Assembly (NCBI GenBank): GCA_035478795.1
Contig: DATIJJ010000037.1
Location: forward strand, 12,215 to 76,214
Direction of reading: 5' to 3'
DNA: 64,000 bases
Source: DATIJJ01 sp035478795
Lineage (GTDB): Bacteria > Pseudomonadota > Gammaproteobacteria > DSM-16500
Shown: piece after piece, positions 1 to 8,775 of the stretch
Numbering within the stretch: position 1 is the stretch's first letter
Layout: each line of letters opens with the position of its first letter
The notes under the pieces: model-generated
Seen by the model: the letters and a program-made list of their open reading frames with translations, nothing else
Database searches by the model: none
What the model was told of the DNA's origin: nothing
Position numbers and translations under genes: made by a program

Positions 1-1157
1 CCTTTAACAGGATTGGCAAATGCATCATAAATAATCTGGCTGTTTTTGTATGGATTGCTTTCCTGATGTAAGGATTCATTAGAAAGTGCACAGGATTTAT
101 CGATCAACACATGAGTCAGAACGCCTGAAAGATTATTCGGGTCATTCATATAAAAAAGAGCACGATCAATAATATCTTTTGTTGAACAGGCCTGAATATC
201 ATGATCCGGTTCAAGATTCATAACGAGTGTCTTGATCCGTGCAGACGAATTTTTCAATGCCGCGTGTGCAATACGGTAACTCGGGAACAGGGAAGAATGT
301 TGTGTGCCCGGACCAAACAGAATGACATCCGCTTTAGAGACAGCTTTTTCCGCTTCAGGCGACATACCGGGCAATGATTCATGTTGTTTTAACCAGGCCT
401 CTTTTTCCAGGATAGATTGATCAGATAATTCGTTCCATTTGTCCAGAGAAACCGGTTGAGTTAAAAAATAAAATCCCCGAATCGGAACAGATGATTGTGG
501 GCTAACGAGCTCTGCCTCATTGGCAAGCAATGCCCCATCTTCTTTCAATCCAGCCAGAATTCTGTTTTCACCCTGACTGACATTGAGTAATTCCGCCCTC
601 GAGCTGACCAGATTGCCCATCGCTTTTGTTGCCGCGTTAAAATTATTATTTTTATCGAGATAGGCACCCGCAAATAGAATATTCCCAAACGAACAGTCTC
701 TATAATCAAACTGCAGATTCACGGCTTCAGCATAAGTAAAAAATGCTTTCATGTATTGCAAGACAGGAATGAGAATATCCTGATTTAACTGACTGATGAG
801 AGTCCTGACAGGCTCCATCAAAAAATTCAATTTTTCTGTTTTTATAAACTGAAAAAAATTTGAGATATCTTCAGAATGGATGGTTTTCGGTAAACGAAAT
901 TCCAGCAAATGTTTCAGCGCATACTGTCCTTCAGAAAAAGGATCCAGCAGATAAGACAAATTTTTTCGAAAATCAGAAGGCCCCAACATGTGCGTGACAA
1001 ATTCCCGCAGAGCACCGGTGGATAATCCATCATCATACGCATTCACAATCAAGGTCAAATGCACATTGGGCCAATGCAGTAATTCATGGATAATTGTAGC
1101 AGATCCCCTTCCGCCACAAAACAGCGCCACCTGGATTTGATGTGGTTTATCTTTCAT
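1..1157 (-). CDS. CofD-like (2-phospho-L-lactate transferase family) protein, partial
   Basis: Open from an ATG at 1157 to the left edge, so the C-terminus lies outside the window. The N-terminus has a glycine-rich nucleotide-type loop (LFCGGRGSATI), followed by NAYDDGLSTGALR and LGPSDFRKNL. These match the phosphate- and substrate-binding blocks of the CofD/YvcK fold. Further on are DYRDCSFGNILFAGAYLD and a GPGTQHSSLFPSY motif, also typical of the family. CofD makes the F420 precursor in archaea and actinobacteria; YvcK-type relatives act in carbon and cell-wall control. Nothing here indicates F420 synthesis. The ATG overlaps the stop of the upstream glycosyltransferase (ATGA), so the two are probably translationally coupled and work in one glycan or envelope pathway. 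Family assignment is good; the reaction is unknown. Confidence 0.8.
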   Translation of the reverse strand, partial: MKDKPHQIQVALFCGGRGSATIIHELLHWPNVHLTLIVNAYDDGLSTGALREFVTHMLGPSDFRKNLSYLLDPFSEGQYALKHLLEFRLPKTIHSEDISNFFQFIKTEKLNFLMEPVRTLISQLNQDILIPVLQYMKAFFTYAEAVNLQFDYRDCSFGNILFAGAYLDKNNNFNAATKAMGNLVSSRAELLNVSQGENRILAGLKEDGALLANEAELVSPQSSVPIRGFYFLTQPVSLDKWNELSDQSILEKEAWLKQHESLPGMSPEAEKAVSKADVILFGPGTQHSSLFPSYRIAHAALKNSSARIKTLVMNLEPDHDIQACSTKDIIDRALFYMNDPNNLSGVLTHVLIDKSCALSNESLHQESNPYKNSQIIYDAFANPVK

Positions 1158-1888
1158 AAGGAACGTCTCAATATGCCGAATTTTATCAATAATTGTCTGA
1201 ATGAAATATAACTGACAAAAAGCAATCGATGCATGCCATCACGTAATAATCTGACGTTACTTTTACCGGTTTGACGAGCCTGATGATGAATGTGCACTTC
1301 CAGAAGATCGGTTTTAGACTCAATTAATCGGGAAGTGATTTCAGTCGAATAATTCATGCCTTTGGCTTCCAGCCGGAATGAGCGTAACAGAGGCCCTGAA
1401 ACCAGTTTAAAGGCAGAATTGAAATCCCTGATTTTTGTTCCATGGGTGATATTGCAAATCCGTCCGCTCATAGATGAACCGACACGCTCAAGGAAACTCC
1501 CTTTTTTATTTCGAATACCCATGACAGCTTTTGCCGAAGATCCCTGCAATGCGGCCAGCAAAAGAGAGAGATTTTCGATCGGAAACTGATCATCTGCATC
1601 CATTAATAGAACCCAGTCAAATTGTGTTTTTGAAATGGCCGCGGCGAGTGCCGCCGCCGCTCCCTGATTTTTTTCAAAATGAATGGGGCGAACTTCAGGA
1701 TATTTTTTTTGAAGTGCATCGAGTATTGCGCCTGTATCATCCTGACTGCCATCGTTACAAATCACAATTTCAAATGCCAGGATGTTATTTTGTTTTTTTA
1801 GCCAGTCGTGCCATCGTTCAATGACCTTGAGAATTCCGCCAGCTTCATTATAAGCAGGTGCTGCAATTGAGAGAGAAAGTGTTGACAT
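1154..1888 (-). CDS. GT2 family glycosyltransferase (dolichol-phosphate-mannose-synthase-like)
   Basis: A 244-residue protein with the GT-A fold signature: PAYNE at residues 11-15, CNDGS at 44-48, and the metal/nucleotide-binding DADD at 97-100. The second half has the R-D-F-N-S-AFK region seen in polyprenyl-phosphate glycosyltransferases. There is no clear C-terminal membrane pair, so it is probably a peripheral cytoplasmic enzyme that loads a sugar onto a lipid carrier. Its start overlaps the stop of the membrane glycosyltransferase upstream by one base (TAATG), and its own stop overlaps the CofD-like start by four bases. This implies a three-gene operon. A plausible job is supplying lipid-linked sugar to the neighbouring GT-C type enzyme; that is inference. 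Confidence 0.88.
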   Translation of the reverse strand: MSTLSLSIAAPAYNEAGGILKVIERWHDWLKKQNNILAFEIVICNDGSQDDTGAILDALQKKYPEVRPIHFEKNQGAAAALAAAISKTQFDWVLLMDADDQFPIENLSLLLAALQGSSAKAVMGIRNKKGSFLERVGSSMSGRICNITHGTKIRDFNSAFKLVSGPLLRSFRLEAKGMNYSTEITSRLIESKTDLLEVHIHHQARQTGKSNVRLLRDGMHRLLFVSYISFRQLLIKFGILRRSL

Positions 1889-3717
1889 TATCCTGTCCTC
1901 TCGCGTTGATAAACGGCAAATTTATAATAAGGATAGAGCAATACATGGGTAATCACCTGATTTAGAAGATCAGCGTTTTGTTGATTTCTCGTGATAAGCC
2001 CAAACCGGTTTTTTATCAGATTACATTCTTCCGGTGTAAGTACCATATTTCTATAAAAAAGTTGCTTCTGAATGGTAATTTGTTTTTTGTGTGAGGCAAA
2101 ATAAATGCGTTTGATATTTCCGGTTCCGGTGATGACAATCGCACGATGTTGAATAGTATCAAACGGTACAGCCTGCTCATTTGGAAAATAATACAGGTCA
2201 ACTTTTTTTTGGTCTAAAGGCGCTTTTTTGTTTTCAAGCGTGGTGAAGTAATGATAAGGCTTAAACGCATCTTTAAAATCCGGATTATTGGAAAGATAAG
2301 ATAAATAATCAAAATGTATCCACTCATAAAAAGGCTTGAGATCCTTGATATCAACTAAAATAAATTCCGGTTTTTTCGTTCTGATATCTTCTGCAAGCAT
2401 GTCAGTCAATAAATTCAAAACCCGTTTATTATCTCTGGAAGGGTTTGTATCACCTTGCACCAAATGATTTTTAATAATGCCTGGCATCCAGAATAAATGC
2501 AAAAACCGTGAGGCATATTGAACATTCGCATTATTGATGGCTGGAAAGATTTCTCCAGGAGAGGCTCCAATAAAATAAACCGAACGATTCGCTGCATTAT
2601 TTTTCAGGAAAGCAACCAGTGGCGTATTACTTTCTTTATAGTCCATGCCATTGTGATAGAGGTATCCCGCACGACAGGTCGCGAATAAGAATATGACTAT
2701 AAAATAAAACGATACCCATCCTGTGTTTCTACCCTGTTTTATAAAAAGGCATAAAAAGAAAACTGACATCAAGAGCGCCATGGAATACGCAGGATAAATA
2801 TGATAGGTCCAGTTTGTTTTTTGGAGCAAATAAACAGCTAAAAATCCCAAAAGCGCGACAGTCATCACCGACTTAAATGGGCCATATTCTGTTTTTTTAA
2901 ACTGAAATAAATAAATGATGAGAGAAAAATAACAAAACAGGGCGCCACTGTTACTGAGCACTCTCCGCCATGTATCACTGAAGCCATCATAATAAAAACG
3001 TTTTGCAACGGGTATGACCGTGTCAATATAATCAGGGTAAAAAACAAAAACAGCGATTATAGACAGCGCGAGAAAGAAGATAATGACTGCTGTTTCCACT
3101 CGTAGCCAACTGAATAGCTGACGGGTGGAAATCATATAATAAAGTTCTGCCAATATGAAAGGCGCAACAAAAAAAGGTTTTATTCCAAATCCCAATGCTG
3201 CAAAAAGGCCAATTGTCACCGCCAGAAAAACAGGAAGTGGCTTTCCTTCCCGTCGCAGCACCACCGTTAAAAAATATGGCAAGGTGAAAATGAATAACAC
3301 ATGTTCTCGCTGCCCAAAATCATTGGCTGGAAATACAAGAAAAACAAGCAAAATAGAAAAAAGAAAACTGTTCCTTAACCAAACCTCTTTTTTCGAAAAA
3401 ATATTTTTCAATAACAGAGAGCAAAAAATAATGGAAATGAAAGAGAGAAAAAAAACATAAAGTTGCAATGCAATTGCTTCGCTAATCGGAAAAAGTCGTT
3501 CCAGAAGAATCACAGGCATGTATTCATAAAAAATGAGCGGCGGGTTCAGGTCAAAAAAATCTTTTGTGTAGGACCCTCCGGCTAATAGCCGTTTGGTGAC
3601 AAGCAGATCCCAGCTGACATCCCAGTTAATCAATAAATTTGCCTGGGCAAAAAGCGTAAATACAAAAATACATAGCAGCAACCCCAGACCCAATGAATAT
3701 CGTGCGACACGGCTCAT
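1888..3717 (-). CDS. Polytopic membrane glycosyltransferase-like protein (GT-C/ArnT type)
   Basis: About 609 residues with roughly a dozen hydrophobic segments in the first two thirds and a soluble C-terminal part. The first periplasmic loop carries NWDVSWDLLVTKRLLAGG and DFFDLNPPLIFYEY, the acidic/aromatic loop expected of GT-C transferases that use polyprenyl-phosphate sugars. I place the start at the ATG at 3717 (MSRVARYSLG), because AAGGA lies five bases before it. A longer reading from a TTG at 3753 has no ribosome-binding site. It is the first gene of the operon with the GT2 enzyme and the CofD-like protein. Acceptor and sugar cannot be told from sequence. Confidence 0.8.
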   Translation of the reverse strand: MSRVARYSLGLGLLLCIFVFTLFAQANLLINWDVSWDLLVTKRLLAGGSYTKDFFDLNPPLIFYEYMPVILLERLFPISEAIALQLYVFFLSFISIIFCSLLLKNIFSKKEVWLRNSFLFSILLVFLVFPANDFGQREHVLFIFTLPYFLTVVLRREGKPLPVFLAVTIGLFAALGFGIKPFFVAPFILAELYYMISTRQLFSWLRVETAVIIFFLALSIIAVFVFYPDYIDTVIPVAKRFYYDGFSDTWRRVLSNSGALFCYFSLIIYLFQFKKTEYGPFKSVMTVALLGFLAVYLLQKTNWTYHIYPAYSMALLMSVFFLCLFIKQGRNTGWVSFYFIVIFLFATCRAGYLYHNGMDYKESNTPLVAFLKNNAANRSVYFIGASPGEIFPAINNANVQYASRFLHLFWMPGIIKNHLVQGDTNPSRDNKRVLNLLTDMLAEDIRTKKPEFILVDIKDLKPFYEWIHFDYLSYLSNNPDFKDAFKPYHYFTTLENKKAPLDQKKVDLYYFPNEQAVPFDTIQHRAIVITGTGNIKRIYFASHKKQITIQKQLFYRNMVLTPEECNLIKNRFGLITRNQQNADLLNQVITHVLLYPYYKFAVYQRERTG

Positions 3718-3857
3718 CACTATCCTTATTTTTACGTATTTTCTGCCTGTCAATACTATCGCCTGATGTCAGGTAACGTCAATTGACTTTGTGCCCATAT
3801 CATGGCAATTTCCCTGCCATCTCATGATCAGAACGACCACAACAGGAAACTTGAAAT

Positions 3858-4532
3858 ATGCAAAAAAAAGCCATTATATTATTTTCCGGCGGGCTGGACT
3901 CCACAACGTGTCTCGCCATTGCCAAATCAGAAGGTTACGCCTGTTACGCATTAAGCTTTGACTATGGCCAAAAGCATCGCAGTGAATTGCAGGCCGCCAA
4001 AGAGATCGCCCTCGACATGGAGGTGAAAGAACACAAAGTGGTGACCTTGCAACTCGGTACACTGACCGGTTCTTCCCTGACGGATCAGGACAGCATCATA
4101 CCGGATTATACAAAACAGGATGGCATCCCGACGACGTATGTCCCGGCAAGAAATACCGTTTTTTTATCCATCGCATTGGGATGGGCAGAAGTGATCGGTG
4201 CTTTTGATATTTTTATCGGGGCAAACGATGTGGATTATTCCGGGTATCCGGATTGTCGGCCCGAGTATCTCACTGCATTTGAAAAAATGGCGAATCTTGC
4301 GACCAAAGCGGCTCTCGATGGGGCAAAATATACCCTTCACGCACCCTTAATCCGGTTAACCAAGCGTGAGATTATTGAGAGAGGTTCGCAATTGGGCGTG
4401 GATTATAGCAAAACGCTATCCTGTTACCGTGCAGATGCAACAGGACGCGCGTGCGGAACATGCGACAGTTGCACGTATCGCAAGAAAGGTTTCAAAGAGG
4501 CAGGTGTTCTTGACCCGACGCGCTATTTTTAA
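3858..4532 (+). CDS. queC: 7-cyano-7-deazaguanine synthase QueC
   Basis: A 224-residue enzyme that converts 7-carboxy-7-deazaguanine to preQ0 using ATP and ammonia, in the queuosine tRNA-modification pathway. The PP-loop SGGLDST is at residues 10-16. The C-terminal zinc site is visible as SCYRADATGRACGTCDSC. The length matches the family. The ATG is preceded by CAGGAAAC. No queD, queE or queF is nearby, so it stands as a single gene, convergent with fis with a gap of about 20 bases. A short hairpin (ATGGCA/TGCCAT) lies upstream at about 3801-3819; I see no preQ1 riboswitch consensus around it. Confidence 0.96.
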   Translation: MQKKAIILFSGGLDSTTCLAIAKSEGYACYALSFDYGQKHRSELQAAKEIALDMEVKEHKVVTLQLGTLTGSSLTDQDSIIPDYTKQDGIPTTYVPARNTVFLSIALGWAEVIGAFDIFIGANDVDYSGYPDCRPEYLTAFEKMANLATKAALDGAKYTLHAPLIRLTKREIIERGSQLGVDYSKTLSCYRADATGRACGTCDSCTYRKKGFKEAGVLDPTRYF

Positions 4533-4553
4533 TATCACAATGCGCTGAGGCAA

Positions 4554-4820
4554 TCAGTCCAACATGCCATACTGCTTTAACTTTTTACGCAACGTCCCGC
4601 GAGAAATCCCCAGAATCTGCGCCATTCTCACCTGGTTATAATGCGTATGATTAATGAGTACTTCGAGTAACGGACGTTCGATTTCTTCCAGTAAAATCGA
4701 GTAAAAATCCACAGGCTGCTCACTGCCAATATTGGTAAAATAGTTTTTTAAAGTATCCTTGACCGCCTGTCTCAGTGTGGTGTTATCCAGATTTTCGCCT
4801 ATTGCAACTTGTTCAACCAT
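4554..4820 (-). CDS. fis: Fis family nucleoid-associated regulator
   Basis: An 88-residue protein ending in the Fis helix-turn-helix (NQVRMAQILGISRGTLRKKL). The preceding LRQAVKDTLKNYF and PLLEVLINHT segments match the dimerisation helices of enterobacterial Fis. Fis bends DNA and controls stable RNA, recombination and growth-phase genes. The ATG at 4820 is chosen because GGAG lies six bases upstream; an ATG four codons earlier at 4832 has no ribosome-binding site. Unlike the classic dusB-fis operon, it stands alone between queC and a Lys-rich protein. Legionella-type genomes carry several Fis paralogues, so it may not be the only one. Confidence 0.9.
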   Translation of the reverse strand: MVEQVAIGENLDNTTLRQAVKDTLKNYFTNIGSEQPVDFYSILLEEIERPLLEVLINHTHYNQVRMAQILGISRGTLRKKLKQYGMLD

Positions 4821-4907
4821 AATAAACTCCATTTACGTCTTTTTTCCATTTTTCCATTGAATTGCTTTTCCATGGCCAGCCCTTTCTTTTTTGAAAGAGC
4901 CAAATTC

Positions 4908-5504
4908 CTACATCTCTGCTGTTTCTGTCTCAGGAGAATCCATAACAGCATCCGAAGCTGCACCCTGATTTGCCATCATACTCTGTTCTGCCTGTTTTCG
5001 AAGATTGGATTTGACCCGTTTGGCAGCCGGTTTTTTCAACGGTTTGGCGGATGCTCTTTTTGAAGAAAACTGTTTTTCAAGTTTCTGGAGTTCTTTCCCC
5101 AGCCATGCAAACTTGTTTTGTTTAGCGCGCAAGGCTTCATTTTTTTGAACCAGCTGTTTCAATTGCAAGGTCAATGTTTTAATGGTTTTTTCTGCCTGAT
5201 GATTTGCTTTTTGAGCAGCCAGCCATTGTTTTTTGGCTGAAGGGGTTGTTTTGGCACGAAGAGCCGCCTGTTTTTTCTCCGCATTTTTCTGCAAGGCCTT
5301 TGCCTTGTTGATGTCTGCTTTCCATTTTGACTCCTGTTGCTTTTGAGCCATTAATTCCTGACGATACAATCTTGCAAGTCTTGCCGGAAGCTGTCGAAAT
5401 TCCTTTTCAACCTTTTCTGCGAGAAGCAAAACGCCTTTTTGCTTTTGCAGTTTTGCTGTTGGCTTTTTCATTTTTGGGTGACGAGCCTTTTTCTTTTTTG
5501 GCAT
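4908..5504 (-). CDS. Lys/Ala-rich coiled-coil protein of unknown function
   Basis: A 198-residue, strongly basic protein. It opens with a run of lysines (MPKKKKARHPKMKKP), continues with a long Lys/Gln/Ala-rich heptad-like region (about residues 25-145) that should form a coiled coil, then a Pro/Lys-rich tail (SAKPLKKPAAKR). The final 20 residues turn acidic (DSPETETAEM). I recognise no enzyme domain. The basic, histone-like composition and the position next to fis would fit a nucleic-acid-binding protein, but this is inference. AAGGA precedes the ATG by eight bases, which supports the start. It is a separate transcription unit or is read with fis (gap about 90 bases). Confidence 0.75.
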   Translation of the reverse strand: MPKKKKARHPKMKKPTAKLQKQKGVLLLAEKVEKEFRQLPARLARLYRQELMAQKQQESKWKADINKAKALQKNAEKKQAALRAKTTPSAKKQWLAAQKANHQAEKTIKTLTLQLKQLVQKNEALRAKQNKFAWLGKELQKLEKQFSSKRASAKPLKKPAAKRVKSNLRKQAEQSMMANQGAASDAVMDSPETETAEM

Positions 5505-5715
5505 GAGAACAATCCTTTATTAAATTGCGAGAGGATAAAATTTAACATTCTTTTCCAACACAAGTCCATGCAATTCCCTTATTTCTTTACAATTAGTCAG
5601 AGACCCTCCAAAAAACGGCATAAAAGGCGACATTTCTGGTTGATTTCATGCGAAGAAGCCATTAGAGTAAGGCCTTTCTCTCTATTTCAGCCGCTGGGGT
5701 AACAGGAATCGTCGC

Positions 5716-6198
5716 ATGAGTAATTTGAGTTTGAAAGAACAATTGAAGGCCTTATCTCCGGGACTCTCCTCTTCCGGCGAATCTCCCGACCAAAACAAGA
5801 GGAAAAAACCGCCTCATGCCGCACAACCCAATGAAAAAAAAACAAAACAAAAGCCGGCCTGGCTTGAGCAGGCACAGTATGGCGTGGAATTGTTAAAGGC
5901 CTGGTTCCCCCATTGTTTTAAAGAGCTGAAAGACATCCAGCCCCTGAAAGTTGGCATCAAACAGGATCTCGTAAAATACCTGAGTACCTGCGAAAATATC
6001 GTGGTAGCAGACAAGGCATGCATGGTCAACAGCCTGTCCTACTACGTCAATTCAGTGGCGTACCACAAAGGTATGATAGCCGGTGCCATGCGGATTGACC
6101 TTGAAGGCAAGGAAGCCGGGACGGTCACGGCAGAAGAAGCCAATTATTCCAATGAATGCCGCAAGACAAAACTCCAGAAAAAAACAACGAAAGCCTGA
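5716..6198 (+). CDS. ProQ/FinO domain RNA chaperone
   Basis: A 160-residue protein with a Lys/Pro-rich disordered N-terminus (residues 1-55). A ProQ/FinO domain follows: a WLEQAQYGVELLKAWFPHCF helix, then PLKVGIKQDL, a LSYYVNSVAYHKGM stretch and GAMRIDLEGKEAG. These are the conserved FinO-fold blocks that bind the 3' stem-loops of small RNAs and mRNAs. The short basic C-terminus lacks the Tudor-like domain of full-length ProQ, so it resembles the smaller FinO/RocC-type proteins. RocC represses competence in Legionella; whether this gene does the same cannot be told. It is monocistronic or upstream of the hydrolase at 6244 (gap 45 bases). Confidence 0.88.
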   Translation: MSNLSLKEQLKALSPGLSSSGESPDQNKRKKPPHAAQPNEKKTKQKPAWLEQAQYGVELLKAWFPHCFKELKDIQPLKVGIKQDLVKYLSTCENIVVADKACMVNSLSYYVNSVAYHKGMIAGAMRIDLEGKEAGTVTAEEANYSNECRKTKLQKKTTKA

Positions 6199-6243
6199 TA
6201 TCACTGAAAAATAGACCGCCGCATGTTATTTAGGGAATAAATA

Positions 6244-7305
6244 ATGCAAACCCTGTCGGAGATGGAATTCGAAGAAGTGTCCGGACGTGACGGCAACCTG
6301 GGTCTCATCACCCTGACGCGACAACAGGCACTCAATGCGTTAAATCAACAGATGATCATTGCCCTCCGGCAACAACTGGAGGAATGGGAAACGGCCAATC
6401 ACATCAAGGCTGTCGTCATTCGCGCAGCCGAAGGTCGTGCGTTTTGTGCCGGTGGCGATATTCGCTCCCTGTACGATCGGAAATTAAATCATGACCCGAC
6501 ACTGCCGGAATTTTTCCGTGATGAATATACCCTGACCCGTCGCATTCATGATTATTCAAAACCCTATATTGCCTTGATGGATGGCATTACCATGGGTGGT
6601 GGAGCGGGCATTTCACTCCATGGCTCGCATCGTGTCGCCAGTGATCGTCTGCTGTTTGCCATGCCGGAAACAGCGATTGGTTTTTATCCCGATGTGGGCA
6701 CGACTTACATCCTGCCCCGATTGCCTCATAAAATGGGATATTACCTCGGCTTGAGTAGCGCCCAATTGTCGCTGGCAGATTGCATGGCGATCGGCCTTCT
6801 GGACCATGCTGTTAAAAGTGAACAATTCCCCGATCTGATTTATGCGCTCGCCGATACGTCATTCAAGGAAGAAGAACAGAAGACGATTACAAACCTCATC
6901 AATGATTTTTCTGTGCCGGTAAACGATTCTTCTTTATTTCAACATCACAAAATCATCGAACACTGTTTTAATCAAAAAACAGTCGAAGGCATTATCAAGG
7001 CACTGAATGAGCAAACGGATCCCTGGTGCAAGGATGTCGTTCGAGAGCTCAAAACAAAATGCCCCACCAGCCTGAAAGTGACCTTGCGTGCATTGCAGAC
7101 AGCAGAACAACTTGAATTCGATGAAGCCATCCAGATGGAATTTCGTATCACTCACCGATTTTTACAGGGAACCAATTTTTTTGAAGGAATTCGTGCAGCC
7201 GTTGTCGACAAGGATAAAACGCCCCACTGGAAACCCGCCACCTTGAAAGAAGTGACTTCGGCATCCGTCCAACCCTATTTTGCACCCCTTGACATCAGCT
7301 TATAA
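6244..7305 (+). CDS. 3-hydroxyisobutyryl-CoA hydrolase-like enzyme (crotonase fold)
   Basis: A 353-residue crotonase-superfamily protein. It has NALNQQM near residue 30, AFCAGGDIRSLYD (oxyanion-hole block, about 75-87), ITMGGGAGISLHG (about 117-129) and PETAIGFYPDVGTTYILPRL (about 140-160). The latter, with its Glu and Asp, is the signature of HIBYL-CoA hydrolase rather than plain enoyl-CoA hydratase. The family cleaves 3-hydroxyisobutyryl-CoA during valine breakdown. No other valine-degradation genes are adjacent. A weak ribosome-binding site (AGGGAATAA) precedes the ATG. Its last six bases overlap the end of bioH on the other strand. Confidence 0.88.
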   Translation: MQTLSEMEFEEVSGRDGNLGLITLTRQQALNALNQQMIIALRQQLEEWETANHIKAVVIRAAEGRAFCAGGDIRSLYDRKLNHDPTLPEFFRDEYTLTRRIHDYSKPYIALMDGITMGGGAGISLHGSHRVASDRLLFAMPETAIGFYPDVGTTYILPRLPHKMGYYLGLSSAQLSLADCMAIGLLDHAVKSEQFPDLIYALADTSFKEEEQKTITNLINDFSVPVNDSSLFQHHKIIEHCFNQKTVEGIIKALNEQTDPWCKDVVRELKTKCPTSLKVTLRALQTAEQLEFDEAIQMEFRITHRFLQGTNFFEGIRAAVVDKDKTPHWKPATLKEVTSASVQPYFAPLDISL

Positions 7306-8058
7306 AAATTCCCGAAGCGTCTGTAAAAATAATTCTGAATGCGATAAAAAAGGCATGTGCCCTGCCCGCCGGATGATACTGAATGTGGCATGCGGCATAA
7401 ACGGCCGCATTTTTTCAATGATGCTAACCGGAACCAGCGTGTCATGGCTACCCAATATATGTAAACTCGGACAATGCAAGGTGGAACGTGTCGGGCGCAA
7501 ATCCAGTTCACGCAATAATTTCAATCCGCCTGACAAGGCTGGCACGCTCGATGATGAAGCGATGATTTGTTGATTCAACCGGTCAATCGTCTCCGGATTT
7601 TTAGAGGCGCCTCGCCATTGCAATGCCAAAAAATCCCGCAAGGTTTTTTGCGTATCCTGGATCAGACATCGCGAAAATTGATCAAGTGTCGGGGCAGACA
7701 CACCGGGCCAATCGTGATCACTCACCCATTTGGGCGAGGAGGCAATCGTCACAAGATGCGCCACGCGCCCGGGATGATGTAATGCTATAAACCATGCAAT
7801 CATACCGCCCAGGGACCATCCCGCAAAAATCGCTTCAGGTGGTGCGATTTTCAAAATGGCCGCTGAAATCGCATGAATATCATAATCCTCTGATAGCAAA
7901 GGGCTTTTCCCAAACCCGGGTAAATCAATCAAAAAAAGTTGAAAATTTTCCTGAAGATACGGAATCAAAGGGTTAAAAATACCGGAATGCCATCCCCATC
8001 CATGTAACAGGATGAGAGGACGACCTTTTCCAAGGATTTGGCAGTGTAGTTCTGGCAT
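7300..8058 (-). CDS. bioH: Pimeloyl-[acyl-carrier protein] methyl ester esterase BioH
   Basis: An alpha/beta hydrolase of about 252 residues with HGWGWHSGIF near the N-terminus, the nucleophile elbow GWSLGG, the TIASSPKW stretch typical of BioH, and the catalytic Asp and His in GSHDTLVP and RAGHMPFLSH. BioH frees pimeloyl-ACP from its methyl ester, ending the BioC-initiated fatty-acid detour. I place the start at the ATG at 8058 (MPELHC) by length against E. coli BioH. The reading frame also extends upstream to 8133 with an ATG at 8115, but no start has a strong ribosome-binding site. It is divergent from the cluster carrying bioF-C-D-A-B, so the whole pathway is together here. Confidence 0.9.
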   Translation of the reverse strand: MPELHCQILGKGRPLILLHGWGWHSGIFNPLIPYLQENFQLFLIDLPGFGKSPLLSEDYDIHAISAAILKIAPPEAIFAGWSLGGMIAWFIALHHPGRVAHLVTIASSPKWVSDHDWPGVSAPTLDQFSRCLIQDTQKTLRDFLALQWRGASKNPETIDRLNQQIIASSSSVPALSGGLKLLRELDLRPTRSTLHCPSLHILGSHDTLVPVSIIEKMRPFMPHATFSIIRRAGHMPFLSHSELFLQTLREFL

Positions 8059-8217
8059 GGTAAAATTAAGTATGGAAAGTGAAAAAGTGTCTATAATAAA
8101 GATAGATCTTCTCATTTTATCAGGAGGTGTCAAGCATCCTTTCAGAGTTTAGCGTTTTTTAATGAAAAGCCGGTTATTTCAAATAGACCAACAACCAGAA
8201 AAATGAGGGGTTATTTT

Positions 8218-8775
8218 ATGCTGCCAGTCCAAATTACTGTTCGCGATATGCCCAACTCCCCCGCCCTTGAAAGCCATCTTCTCAAAAAGGCAAATAAATT
8301 AAATCATTATTATGAGCGCATTAACCATTGCCGGATTGTGATCCATATTCCGCAAAAACATAAACATCAGGGAAAATTATTCAGTGTCTGCATTGATTTG
8401 TCGGTTCCCGGAAAGGAACTCATCGTCAATCGTAAACTGGATGAAGATGTTTACGTTGCGATTCGTGATGCATTTCATGCCGTACAAAGACAACTGGAAA
8501 GTTATGCGAGAAGACGTCGGGGAAATGTCAAAACACATGAACTGGTGATGTCAGGCGTTGTCAAAAAGAAACTCTCACAAGACGGTTATGGTTTTATTCA
8601 AGGGTCTGATGACAGTGAATATTATTTCAGCCCGACCAATGTGAGTTACCCTGACTTTGCACAATTACAGGAAGGTGATACAGTGCAATTCATTGGCGTT
8701 CCCCAAAGTGAGGGAATGCAGGCACACCGTGTCACTCTCTTGAAAAACAATAATAAAGAATCACATGAAGCATGA
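8218..8775 (+). CDS. HPF/RaiA-type ribosome hibernation factor fused to a cold-shock domain
   Basis: A 185-residue protein of two domains. Residues 1-105 resemble HPF/RaiA (sigma-54 modulation family): VQITVRDMPNSPALESHLLK, then a basic second helix ending YARRRRGN. Residues 112-180 are a cold-shock (OB-fold) domain with the RNP1-like GYGFIQ and RNP2-like YYFSPTNV. HPF/RaiA proteins block the decoding centre of idle ribosomes, and the cold-shock domain should add single-stranded RNA binding. The ATG at 8218 is preferred because AGGGG sits upstream at good spacing; an in-frame ATG at 8203 has none. The last 11 bases overlap bioF, so bioF translation is probably coupled to this gene. Confidence 0.88.
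   Translation: MLPVQITVRDMPNSPALESHLLKKANKLNHYYERINHCRIVIHIPQKHKHQGKLFSVCIDLSVPGKELIVNRKLDEDVYVAIRDAFHAVQRQLESYARRRRGNVKTHELVMSGVVKKKLSQDGYGFIQGSDDSEYYFSPTNVSYPDFAQLQEGDTVQFIGVPQSEGMQAHRVTLLKNNNKESHEA

Noticed and set aside
3801..3819. Hairpin upstream of queC considered as a preQ1 riboswitch
   Set aside because: The conserved preQ1 aptamer sequence is absent; it is a simple six-base stem.
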